NCBI GenBank assembly: GCA_022729275.1
Contig: JALDAH010000042.1
Location: 1-7,282 of the forward strand
Source of the DNA: Candidatus Nanoanaerosalina archaeon
Lineage (GTDB): Archaea; Nanohalarchaeota; Nanosalinia; Nanosalinales; Nanoanaerosalinaceae
Direction of reading: 5' to 3'
Length of the DNA stretch: 7,282 nucleotides
Shown: piece after piece, positions 1-6,205 of the stretch
Numbering within the stretch: position 1 is the stretch's first letter
How the letters are laid out: each line of letters begins with the position of its first letter
Notes under the pieces: model-generated
Databases searched by the model: none
What the model saw: only the letters and a program-made list of their open reading frames with translations
Told to the model about the DNA's origin: nothing
Program-made: the position numbers and the translations under genes

Positions 1-1
1 G

Positions 2-301
2 AATACGCTTGAGACACTTTATGAAAGGATGAACGATGGCATCAAGGTAGCTGTCACACACCAACCTCCTTACGGTTTGAACGTTGATATAACAGGAGGT
101 AAACACGTTGGTTCCCAGAAGTTGAGGAAGTTTTTCGAGAAAAAAGAGTTTGATCTTATCCTGACAGGCCACATCCATGAGTGCAGGGGGATCGATAAAA
201 TCAATAATGGAAAGATAATTAATCCTGGATCCGTGGATGAAGGAAATTACGGTATCGCTTACATCGATGAAGAGGTTGAGGTCCAACTTAAAAGCCTTTA
301 G
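2..301 (+). CDS. Icc-related metallophosphoesterase, C-terminal part (5' truncated by window edge)
   Basis: The reading frame is open from base 2 to a TAG at 299-301 and has no natural start, so the gene begins outside the window; 99 residues are visible. An internal ATG at 29 is not a believable start because it would remove half of the catalytic domain. The visible part carries the later metal-binding motifs of calcineurin-like phosphoesterases: THQPPYG at visible residues 19-25, GHIHE at 56-60 and NPGS at 74-77. The HQPPYG form, a following HVGS, and GHIHE-x-RG together match what I know of the archaeal Icc-related group (COG2129), soluble enzymes with two metal ions that cleave phosphomono- or diesters. 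The substrate cannot be told. The N-terminal metal ligands (D-x-H and GDxx motifs) should lie upstream of the window. The gene converges on the dUTPase gene with 17 nt between stops. The family call is firm; the subgroup is from memory. Confidence 0.88.
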   Translation, partial: NTLETLYERMNDGIKVAVTHQPPYGLNVDITGGKHVGSQKLRKFFEKKEFDLILTGHIHECRGIDKINNGKIINPGSVDEGNYGIAYIDEEVEVQLKSL

Positions 302-309
302 AGATGATA

Positions 310-323
310 AAAGATTTCTTATT
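310..323 (+). terminator. Possible T-rich terminator of the phosphoesterase gene
   Basis: Directly after the TAG at 301, the plus strand holds a T-rich run (gatttcttattttt). Archaeal RNA polymerase commonly stops at U-tracts without a hairpin, and I see no stable stem here. The tract runs into the last codons of the convergent dUTPase gene, so the two transcripts may overlap by a few bases. This is inferred from composition only. Confidence 0.25.
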
Positions 324-816
324 TTTCAAATCCATAATTACCTCTATAACCTTCTTTGACCCCTTCAATCTCTTTGAAAGCTATCTGAAGAACCCTTGCA
401 TCTTTTTCAATATCAACACCTTTTTTATTACCAACAACTAGAAGACAAACTGTCTTACCATGATAACCAGCCTCCCAGAAACCGTTTTCAATAAAACAAC
501 CCATCCTCATAAGGGAACTTCTTGGAAAACCGTAACCAACAAGGTTTTTTGGTATATCAACGATTTCATTGGCTGTGAGCTTGTAAACACCCTTGTCAAG
601 ATGCCACCAGCCATTGTTGGTTTCTAGTTCTTCCGTATCAGGTATAACCCTTTTCTTGTTTGAGAAATCCAGTTGACCTTTTCCCATAAAACTTTCGATC
701 TTCTCAACTGTCAGATCTATACCGTTGGGTGTCAACTGTCTTTCAAGGTCTATGTAGTTCGTGACAAGTTGTTTCTTTTCTATCAGTTCTTTAAGGTGTT
801 CTTTATTCAGATGCAT
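319..816 (-). CDS. dut: dUTP diphosphatase (dUTPase), DCD-like archaeal type
   Basis: Hydrolyses dUTP to dUMP and pyrophosphate in the cytoplasm, keeping uracil out of DNA and feeding dTMP synthesis. The 165-residue protein has the family motifs in order: LTPNGIDLT at 28-36, PRSSLMRMG at 98-106, GFWEAGYHG at 112-120, ARVLQIAF at 140-147 and a C-terminal YRGNYGFEK that would close over the nucleotide. The layout matches the archaeal dUTPase branch of the dCTP deaminase/dUTPase superfamily. The position that in bifunctional DCD-DUT enzymes carries the deaminase glutamate (ITLE-type motif) is occupied here by TVCLL, so deamination is unlikely. The usual Asp of the W-D-A-G-Y motif is Glu (E115), a conservative change. 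I chose the ATG at 814-816 over an upstream ATG at 903: a TATA-like box lies 26 nt before it, and the extra 29 residues would overlap the divergent ABC gene and are not part of the family fold. Confidence 0.88.
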   Translation of the reverse strand: MHLNKEHLKELIEKKQLVTNYIDLERQLTPNGIDLTVEKIESFMGKGQLDFSNKKRVIPDTEELETNNGWWHLDKGVYKLTANEIVDIPKNLVGYGFPRSSLMRMGCFIENGFWEAGYHGKTVCLLVVGNKKGVDIEKDARVLQIAFKEIEGVKEGYRGNYGFEK

Positions 817-836
817 TGATAATTGTTTGTACAACC

Positions 837-850
837 ATTTTTTTATTTGG
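837..850 (-). promoter_or_regulatory. Archaeal promoter (BRE + TATA-like) for dut
   Basis: Read on the minus strand, CCAAATAAAAAAATGG contains a BRE-like CCAAA (850-846) running into an A-rich TATA-like box centred near 842. The centre is 26 nt from the dut ATG at 816, so transcription would start at or beside the start codon, giving a leaderless mRNA. It supports the shorter dut start. Confidence 0.5.
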
Positions 851-862
851 TAGCCCAGTTCT

Positions 863-878
863 GGAAAACCTATTAAAC
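863..878 (+). promoter_or_regulatory. Archaeal promoter (BRE + TATA-like) for the ABC transporter operon
   Basis: GGAAAACC followed by TATTAAAC (871-878) forms a BRE/TATA-like pair. The box centre (about 874.5) is 27 nt before the ATG at 902 but only 18 nt before the ATG at 893, so it favours 902 as a leaderless start. It lies about 20 nt from the opposing dut promoter, so the divergent pair shares one 85-bp control region. Confidence 0.5.
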
Positions 879-901
879 AGGTTTGAACAAAAATGTTTAA
901 C

Positions 902-1609
902 ATGGAAACGATAAAAACGGAGAACCTCTCGAAAAATTATGGAGATGTCGATGCACTCAAAGAACTATCCCTTGAGATCGGTAAAGGCCAGCTTTTCGGA
1001 TTCATAGGTCCAAACGGTGCTGGCAAGACAACCACCATTGAAATACTTACAGGTCAAATATTACCTTCTTCGGGAGAGTGCAGTGTTATGGGTATAGACC
1101 CTGTTCTTGAACCCAAGGAAGTAAGGAAAAAGGTCGGTATCCTGCCTGAAAGAGAGGATCCCCCAAGTTTTATGACTCCTAGAGAATATTTTAAATTTGT
1201 AGCTGATGTCAGAAATATTGAGGGTATCGATGAAAAGATTTCAGAGTGGGGTGAAAGATTAAAGTTTTCGAAGAAACTTGACAGGATGAACAAATCATTA
1301 TCTAAAGGAGAAAAACAGAAGGTTATGATAGCCCAGACCTTTCTACACGAACCCGATCTTGTTTTTATAGATGAGCCCTTGATAAACCTTGACCCTGTTA
1401 TTCAAGAAAGGGTGAAGCAATACTTCGTGGAATATATTAACAGGGACAAGACAATCTTTCTATCAACACATGTGATGAGCCTCGCCGAAGAGATTTGTTC
1501 CCATATTGGAGTTATCGATGATGGAGAACTGCTTTACTCGGGCACAAAATCTGATATGAAAGAAGGAGAAGAGAAGCTATCCGAAGCTTTTCTTAGAATG
1601 GTTGATTGA
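902..1609 (+). CDS. ABC transporter ATP-binding protein (ABC-2 export type)
   Basis: The cytoplasmic ATPase subunit that powers the permease encoded just downstream. The 235-residue protein, a normal length for a single nucleotide-binding domain, shows in order: Walker A GPNGAGKTT (36-44), a Q-loop region VGILPERED with Glu (E83) where Gln is usual, the ABC signature LSKGE (133-137), Walker B LVFIDE ending in the catalytic Glu (E158), a D-loop LINLDP where many relatives have SGLDP, and the switch His in STHVM (H190). The LPE form of the Q-loop and the short C-terminal tail are typical of drug, antibiotic, sodium or polysaccharide exporters of the ABC-2 type, so the substrate stays open. ATG 902 is preferred over ATG 893 because of promoter spacing; the difference is three residues. 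TGA at 1607-1609 is followed after 2 nt by the permease ATG, so the two are surely co-transcribed. Confidence 0.93.
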   Translation: METIKTENLSKNYGDVDALKELSLEIGKGQLFGFIGPNGAGKTTTIEILTGQILPSSGECSVMGIDPVLEPKEVRKKVGILPEREDPPSFMTPREYFKFVADVRNIEGIDEKISEWGERLKFSKKLDRMNKSLSKGEKQKVMIAQTFLHEPDLVFIDEPLINLDPVIQERVKQYFVEYINRDKTIFLSTHVMSLAEEICSHIGVIDDGELLYSGTKSDMKEGEEKLSEAFLRMVD

Positions 1610-1611
1610 TT

Positions 1612-2973
1612 ATGGGTCTCTTGAAATGGATGATAAAGGAAGAGTGGCGGATGCACTCGTCGATGTTTGGAAGTCTTAAGTTCTCCCTTTTTCCTTTGGT
1701 TATATTTGCGATAGCTGTTATTTCGATGTTGTCTTTCAGATACTTCGGATTTTCATTTAACCAAGTTCAGTTCGGTATGCACTACCTGATGCTGTTCTTC
1801 GGTTTAAACGTAGGGGTGATTGGTTTTGTTTCAAGAAGTTCCATGAAAAATTTGTTGGGCGAGAAAAACCTTGTGATGTTCACATCACGTCTTTTACCTC
1901 TATCAAAGATACATATACTTTCAAGTTTTATCATTAAGGATTTTGTTTTTTACTTCGGATTTTTCATTTTTCCAGTTATACTTTCAAACCTTTTCATTAC
2001 AACTTTGTCTAATACAGGTTACCTTATGATTTCTTATGTGTTATCATTTGGCTTAGGACTTTCTCTCACTTTCCTTGTATCCGTTGTATACTCCAGATTC
2101 AGCAGATATGTTTTTATACCTCTATCAGCTGTTATTATTTATCTTTTACATGTTTCTGGTCTTGGCCTTAGACAGCTCAACCTAGGATATATGTACTATC
2201 TTAACGGATCAATAGAGATTTTGGCTTTCAATCTGATTATAATATTGATGCTCTTGGGTATAGGAGGTTTTTCATACGGGTTCGAGAGAAATTTTTTCGA
2301 CAAGAGAAAAAAGGAGCTATATCCCAAGTTATCCGATAAAATATCATACATATCCTCGAAGAATATTATTGATATAAAGAGGAGCAGTGGTGGATTTGGA
2401 AAGATTATTGTTTCATATCTTGTGCTTGGAGCTGTTTTCTGGTTTATGGTAGATGTTTTTCCACCGGCTGAAATATTTCTCGATGCCAAGTTACTTGCTT
2501 TCTCGACTTTTTTGGGTATTTCAAGTCTTTCCGTATACAACTGGCTTAACAGATATGATAAAAAATCTTCATATTATATCTTACCACTTGAAAAGTCAGA
2601 TGTTTTGAGATCCAAAATCAAAAGCTTTTATATAATAATATCTCCTTTACTCATTTTTGCACTGTTATTTGGATTCATCTTTTTTGGTGGAACTCCCTTG
2701 GAATTTTTACATTCATTTCTGATAGCTTTCTTCTCCGCTACATATATTTTGGCAATTACAGTTCTTTTAACAGGATTAGAACCTAATGTGAAGCTTTTGG
2801 ATACTACTGTCCTAGTAAAGTTTTTTCTTTTGAGTTTCATAGTCCTTGAACCATTGCTTGTAGGGTCACTTATGTTTTCTGGGAATGTATTGATGGTTTC
2901 ACTGGTGTTCCTCTTTATTTACTTAACTTCTGGTATAGCTTCTTACAAAATATTAGTTAGGAGGATAGGGTAG
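1612..2973 (+). CDS. ABC transporter permease, about 12 membrane segments
   Basis: Membrane partner of the preceding ATPase; together they would form an exporter, cargo unknown. The 453-residue protein is strongly hydrophobic, with candidate membrane segments near residues 26-41, 56-72, 110-131, 136-160, 166-184, 202-222, 266-283, 293-309, 338-358, 365-387, 399-420 and 425-445. A charged cytoplasmic stretch (about 224-262) splits it into two halves. Each half has a similar element, SRLLPLSKIHIL (92-103) and YYILPLEKSDVLRSK (321-335), resembling the LP-(x)-(S/K)-containing segment before a membrane helix in ABC-2 permeases. This suggests an internal duplication, so one chain could supply what two half-permeases usually do. 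I start at ATG 1612, 2 nt after the ATPase stop; a TTG at 1606 would add two residues and is less likely. A weak GGTTGAT (1600-1606) may serve as ribosome binding site. The protein matches no subfamily I can name. Confidence 0.85.
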   Translation: MGLLKWMIKEEWRMHSSMFGSLKFSLFPLVIFAIAVISMLSFRYFGFSFNQVQFGMHYLMLFFGLNVGVIGFVSRSSMKNLLGEKNLVMFTSRLLPLSKIHILSSFIIKDFVFYFGFFIFPVILSNLFITTLSNTGYLMISYVLSFGLGLSLTFLVSVVYSRFSRYVFIPLSAVIIYLLHVSGLGLRQLNLGYMYYLNGSIEILAFNLIIILMLLGIGGFSYGFERNFFDKRKKELYPKLSDKISYISSKNIIDIKRSSGGFGKIIVSYLVLGAVFWFMVDVFPPAEIFLDAKLLAFSTFLGISSLSVYNWLNRYDKKSSYYILPLEKSDVLRSKIKSFYIIISPLLIFALLFGFIFFGGTPLEFLHSFLIAFFSATYILAITVLLTGLEPNVKLLDTTVLVKFFLLSFIVLEPLLVGSLMFSGNVLMVSLVFLFIYLTSGIASYKILVRRIG

Positions 2974-2987
2974 TACACGCGGATAAT

Positions 2988-3003
2988 CCAAATTTTAATA
3001 TAC
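2988..3003 (+). promoter_or_regulatory. Archaeal promoter for the coiled-coil/protease operon
   Basis: CCAAA (2988-2992) followed by TTTTAATATAC (2993-3003) gives a good BRE/TATA-like pair in the 51-nt gap after the permease stop. The box centre, near 2998.5, is 26-27 nt before the GTG at 3025 and about 32 nt before the ATG at 3031. It indicates that a new transcription unit begins here and that it is leaderless or nearly so. Confidence 0.55.
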
Positions 3004-3024
3004 TTAGTATGTAAAAAAAAGTTT

Positions 3025-3492
3025 GTGACAATGACAGAATTTTCTGATCAGGAAAAACCGGTCTATGTTAGAGTAGAGGGATACAAGTATGTCCTCCAGA
3101 ACTTGGAAGCTGTCCGACAAATACTTGAGAATATGGGTGAAACAGTTGGTGTATTGAAGAAACTGGAGGATATGAAGGAGAGAAGCATCGAAACGTTTGT
3201 AGACAACGTTCAACGACTTGATGAAAGATTAGATGTTATAAATAACGAGTTCCCGGAAATTAAACTAGATTCAGAAAGGAATATTAAGCCTGATGGAGAT
3301 GAAGATTATGAAAACAGCGATATATTCAGTAAAGAGGAGAAGGAACTCCATGAGAGCCAATTTTCTGAAGAAGACCTGGAAAACGAAGAAACAGAAGAAA
3401 AAAAAGATCCGAGAGAAGAAGTAGTGGAAGAATCGATAAGCGAGCTTCATACCGAATTAAAAGGTCTTAAAAACGAACTTGAAAACCTTTAA
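3025..3492 (+). CDS. Acidic coiled-coil protein of unknown function
   Basis: The protein has 155 residues, no signal peptide and no membrane segment, so it is probably cytoplasmic. The N-terminal part (about 10-75) begins with KPVYVRVEGYKYVL and continues as amphipathic helices with regular Leu/Val/Ile spacing (VLQNLEAVRQILENM, IETFVDNVQRLDERLDVI), likely a helical hairpin or coiled coil. Residues 77-138 form a very acidic, low-complexity linker, and 139-155 a short terminal helix with leucines three to four apart. Overall there are 46 acidic and 20 basic residues. The N-terminal pattern (P-V/L-F/Y-V-x-x-x-x-Y-x-x-V-L, then helices ending in a LDxI-type segment) resembles small uncharacterised proteins I recall from DPANN archaea; that link is memory only. 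The start is GTG 3025 (promoter spacing) or ATG 3031, two codons later. It is followed after 11 nt by the protease gene, so they are probably one operon; the functional tie is unknown. Confidence 0.8.
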   Translation: MTMTEFSDQEKPVYVRVEGYKYVLQNLEAVRQILENMGETVGVLKKLEDMKERSIETFVDNVQRLDERLDVINNEFPEIKLDSERNIKPDGDEDYENSDIFSKEEKELHESQFSEEDLENEETEEKKDPREEVVEESISELHTELKGLKNELENL

Positions 3493-3496
3493 GGTG
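3491..3496 (+). promoter_or_regulatory. Shine-Dalgarno site of the HtrA-like protease gene
   Basis: AAGGTG, 7 nt before the ATG at 3504 and overlapping the TAA of the upstream gene, is a good match to the 3' end of archaeal 16S rRNA (core GGTG). Operon-internal genes in archaea often use such sites while first genes are leaderless, so it supports both the start and co-transcription with the coiled-coil gene. Confidence 0.6.
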
Positions 3497-3503
3497 TTCA
3501 AAT

Positions 3504-4652
3504 ATGTCTTCAAAAAAGATTAGTGTTTTATTGTTGATAGCAGTGTTTTTGGCAGGATTTCAGGCTGGAATAATTTACAGTGATCACTCATCTATTTTTG
3601 ATGATGACGTTTCACAGGAAAACGAAGAAAAAGTCGTCAGCGAGGAGATAAAAAGTTTTGAAATCAATCATTCTCTTTCTCAGATAAGATCCGAGATATT
3701 TCAAGAATCAAGGGAATCCGTCGTTTCAGTCAACCATGCTGATAGAAATATAGGTGATTTTTCCAGATCAGCAGTAGGATCAGGTTTTGTATATGATGAT
3801 TCAGGACACATAGTCACAAATTACCACGTTGTTTCAGGTGGAGAGATATTCGATGTTACTTTTCTCGATGATGAGGTTTATACAGCCGAACTTATAGGAT
3901 CAGATCCCTACACAGACCTTGCTGTTTTAAAGATAGACGATGATAAAAGAGATTTTGAACCTTTGAGAAGAGGTGATAGTTCAAAAATAAAGGTGGGAGA
4001 AGATGTTTTGGCTATAGGTAATCCTTTTGGACTGGAAGGTTCCATGACATCCGGAATAGTTTCACACACCAACAGGATGATACCTGCAGTGGAACAGTTT
4101 TCCATATCTAATGTTATACAGACCGATGCACCTATAAATCCTGGTAATTCAGGAGGCCCATTGCTGAATATTGAGGGCGAAGTTATAGGGATAAATACTG
4201 CTATAAATACACGGGATTCTACTTTTTCTGGAATAGGTTTTGCAGTACCTTCATCTACGGTAGAAAGAGTTATACCTGTACTTAAAGAAGAAGGTTTCTA
4301 CCAGCATCCATGGCTAGGTGTTTCAGGACTTGATGTTACTCCAGCTATAGCTGAGGAGATGGATCTTGAGGAATCAAGAGGATTTCTGGTAGTTGAGGTA
4401 GTAGACGATTCACCTGCTGACAAAGCCGGTATGTTGCCCGGTGATAGAGATGCGGAGATAAGAGGTACTGATATAATGGTGGGTGGCGATGTGATTATAG
4501 GTATAGATGATGTAAGGATCACTCAGTTGAGCGAGGTGCTTAATTACCTTGCCAGAAAGGAGGTTGGAGATACAATAACCGTCCATGTGATAAGGGATAA
4601 TGAGGAGAAAAGTCTCGAACTAACCTTAGAGTCAAGACCTGAGATTAACTGA
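3504..4652 (+). CDS. htrA: HtrA/Deg-like serine protease, membrane-anchored, one PDZ domain
   Basis: An envelope quality-control protease expected to act on the outer face of the membrane on misfolded proteins. The 382-residue protein has a single N-terminal hydrophobic segment (about 6-24) with two lysines before it and no lipobox Cys, so it is an uncleaved anchor or a signal peptide. An acidic linker follows, then a trypsin-like domain (about 62-262) with a complete triad: H108 in TNYHVV, D138 in TDLAVLKI and S216 in GNSGGPL. The oxyanion loop DAPINPGNSGG is canonical. A single PDZ domain (about 268-378) begins HPWLGV and includes GFLVVEVVDDSPADKAGM and GGDVIIGIDD; the stretch DRDAEIRGTDIMV before GGDVI is a loop also seen in other HtrA-type PDZ domains. 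The protein is markedly acidic (68 Asp/Glu, 29 Lys/Arg). It lies 11 nt behind the coiled-coil gene with a clear Shine-Dalgarno site and ends 5 nt from the stop of the convergent glycosyltransferase. Confidence 0.95.
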   Translation: MSSKKISVLLLIAVFLAGFQAGIIYSDHSSIFDDDVSQENEEKVVSEEIKSFEINHSLSQIRSEIFQESRESVVSVNHADRNIGDFSRSAVGSGFVYDDSGHIVTNYHVVSGGEIFDVTFLDDEVYTAELIGSDPYTDLAVLKIDDDKRDFEPLRRGDSSKIKVGEDVLAIGNPFGLEGSMTSGIVSHTNRMIPAVEQFSISNVIQTDAPINPGNSGGPLLNIEGEVIGINTAINTRDSTFSGIGFAVPSSTVERVIPVLKEEGFYQHPWLGVSGLDVTPAIAEEMDLEESRGFLVVEVVDDSPADKAGMLPGDRDAEIRGTDIMVGGDVIIGIDDVRITQLSEVLNYLARKEVGDTITVHVIRDNEEKSLELTLESRPEIN

Positions 4653-4657
4653 TATTT

Positions 4658-6163
4658 CTATTGGTCAATATTGACAAGATAGGTCTCGATCTCTCTACTT
4701 TCATACCTGAAACCGGTGATTTTTTCCATATCAAAGTTTTCTTCGAAGTACTTAAGATGGTCGGGTGTTTCCTCAAAAGGTTTGTAATATATTATGCAGT
4801 TGTCATTTATTTTTCTGACAGTTTCCAGTTCACCAAGATTTTCTTTATGGAATTTCCAGGGATCCACAGCATTTTCGAAACCAGCAAGTCTGACAGGTCT
4901 GACATCTCTAGGGATTATAGTGCATCCTGGATGTAGTCTTGTCGAGATTCCTAGAGTTATCTTTGCAGGCGTGTAATACATATCCTTCTGCAGATCTGGT
5001 ATATGATTCGCCATAGGCAGAACCACAATTAAAATTGTGAGTACTGGTAAGATTTTTCCTTTTATTCTGTTAGTATTAAACTCTGAGACCATGATCGATA
5101 CAGCGGATATAAAAACCAGAAAACTTGTTAGATAAAACTTTGGATGGTCGGTTATAGTGGCATGTCTGTATGAGAGAAAGAAAAAGAAGTGTAATAAACC
5201 TCCAATGTACAAAAATAACTGTTTTTTCTGTTTTACACCATATATCATTGCAGGTATTGTTAATACTATAAGCGGGATGTAACCTAAAGAGTTTTGGAAA
5301 AAGTTTACGAGCGCAAGGGAATTGCTGATAAGTGGGTTACCTCCGAAAGCCCTATCCATGTTTAATGTGAATATGATATTCATCAGGAACACCACGGAAA
5401 CCATTGTAAAGAAGAAAACAGTCTCTAGAACATATTTTTTTATATCGATGTCTTCTCGATAAAGAATCCAGATTAATAGAGGAAGAAGAATCCACATACC
5501 TGTCCTTGAAAATATAAGACCTGTTAGACAAACACTCAATCCTTTCGCCCAGAAACTGTTTCTTTTCTCGAGAAAACCATGTAGTGTGAAAGCTGTAAGA
5601 AAGAAAAAGGTGGCTGCAGAGATCATTGATTCCGGGGTTCTTGCCATATGTATGAAGAAAGGGTTGAACATTCCGATGATAACGGCGGTAAAAGCTGCGG
5701 TGCTGTTTCCAATTTTTCTAACAGCCAGAAAAATAGCGAAAAGTAAAAAACCTGCAGTGACAGTATTGACTGTTACACCAAGATTTCTGGTAGTTTCCAT
5801 AAAAAATGAAGGAATTGAAACAAGAACAGGGTAAATGATATAAGGTTTAAGGTATAAATCAGAATTTTCCATTCTTGATACAACGAATCTTCCGGTATGA
5901 GATATCTCTTCACCTATTAAGATATAGTTGTACTCTTCTCCACCACCAGCACCTGTCATGTATGGTTTTTGAAGGTTCAAAGCTAAAGAACCAGCTATTA
6001 TCAATATCAATGTGATAATCTCTGATTTTGTGAGACCTAACTCTCTACTCCTTAACAAATGAATAAACCAGTATAATGTTACTATTATTACAATGTAGCC
6101 AAATATGGAGGGAATCCTCTGAAAAAAGGGGTTTCTTGAGAGAATGTTAAATATCTCTATCAT
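4658..6163 (-). CDS. GT-C fold membrane glycosyltransferase, PMT/GT39-like
   Basis: Probably transfers a sugar from a lipid-phosphate carrier to a protein or lipid acceptor on the outer side of the membrane. The 501-residue protein has about 11-13 membrane segments (roughly 19-37, 47-64, 108-123, 129-148, 156-173, 179-197, 207-235, 247-268, 292-311, 316-331, 341-360, 370-385) and a soluble C-terminal domain (about 386-501). The first long loop, after the second segment, carries an acidic pair (GGGEEYNY, E76/E77), where GT-C enzymes hold the catalytic acidic residues (D-D/D-E in relatives). HMARTPES (172-179) corresponds to the conserved AR-x-x-x-(D/E) stretch of PMT_2-type enzymes, and HPKFYLTSFLVF (340-351) to their R/K-Y-L-x-P-like helix start. 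Donor and acceptor are unknown; archaellin or surface-protein glycosylation would be typical roles. ATG 6163 follows its own TATA-like box, so it is likely transcribed separately from the upstream gene, though read-through is possible over the 42-nt gap. Confidence 0.78.
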   Translation of the reverse strand: MIEIFNILSRNPFFQRIPSIFGYIVIIVTLYWFIHLLRSRELGLTKSEIITLILIIAGSLALNLQKPYMTGAGGGEEYNYILIGEEISHTGRFVVSRMENSDLYLKPYIIYPVLVSIPSFFMETTRNLGVTVNTVTAGFLLFAIFLAVRKIGNSTAAFTAVIIGMFNPFFIHMARTPESMISAATFFFLTAFTLHGFLEKRNSFWAKGLSVCLTGLIFSRTGMWILLPLLIWILYREDIDIKKYVLETVFFFTMVSVVFLMNIIFTLNMDRAFGGNPLISNSLALVNFFQNSLGYIPLIVLTIPAMIYGVKQKKQLFLYIGGLLHFFFFLSYRHATITDHPKFYLTSFLVFISAVSIMVSEFNTNRIKGKILPVLTILIVVLPMANHIPDLQKDMYYTPAKITLGISTRLHPGCTIIPRDVRPVRLAGFENAVDPWKFHKENLGELETVRKINDNCIIYYKPFEETPDHLKYFEENFDMEKITGFRYESREIETYLVNIDQ

Positions 6164-6188
6164 CGATTGAAATATAGTGAACTAATCC

Positions 6189-6201
6189 TAAATATTTTTG
6201 G
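6189..6201 (-). promoter_or_regulatory. Archaeal promoter for the GT-C glycosyltransferase
   Basis: On the minus strand CCAAA (6201-6197) overlaps AAATATTTA (6197-6189), a BRE/TATA-like pair lying wholly in the 42-nt gap after the upstream stop. The box centre, near 6193, is 30 nt before the ATG at 6163, giving a leader of only a few bases. The CCAAA element recurs before dut and the coiled-coil gene. Confidence 0.45.
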
Positions 6202-6205
6202 AAAT

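Noticed and set aside
319..816. Annotation as dCTP deaminase (dcd)
   Set aside because: The glutamate needed for deamination is absent (TVCLL instead of an ITLE-type strand), and the ends of the protein follow the archaeal dUTPase pattern.
817..903. 29-residue N-terminal extension of the dUTPase up to ATG 903
   Set aside because: It would run across both divergent promoters and the start of the ABC gene, the added residues do not belong to the fold, and the TATA-like box supports 816.
3290..3480. Low-complexity acidic stretch as a possible tandem repeat or frameshifted region
   Set aside because: The frame stays open through it, no unit repeats at DNA level, and the acidic linker fits a normal flexible region between helices.
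4661..4976. Two plus-strand open frames (starting at 4661 and 4794) after the protease
   Set aside because: They are antisense to the C-terminal domain of the glycosyltransferase, show no protein-like pattern, and have no start signals.
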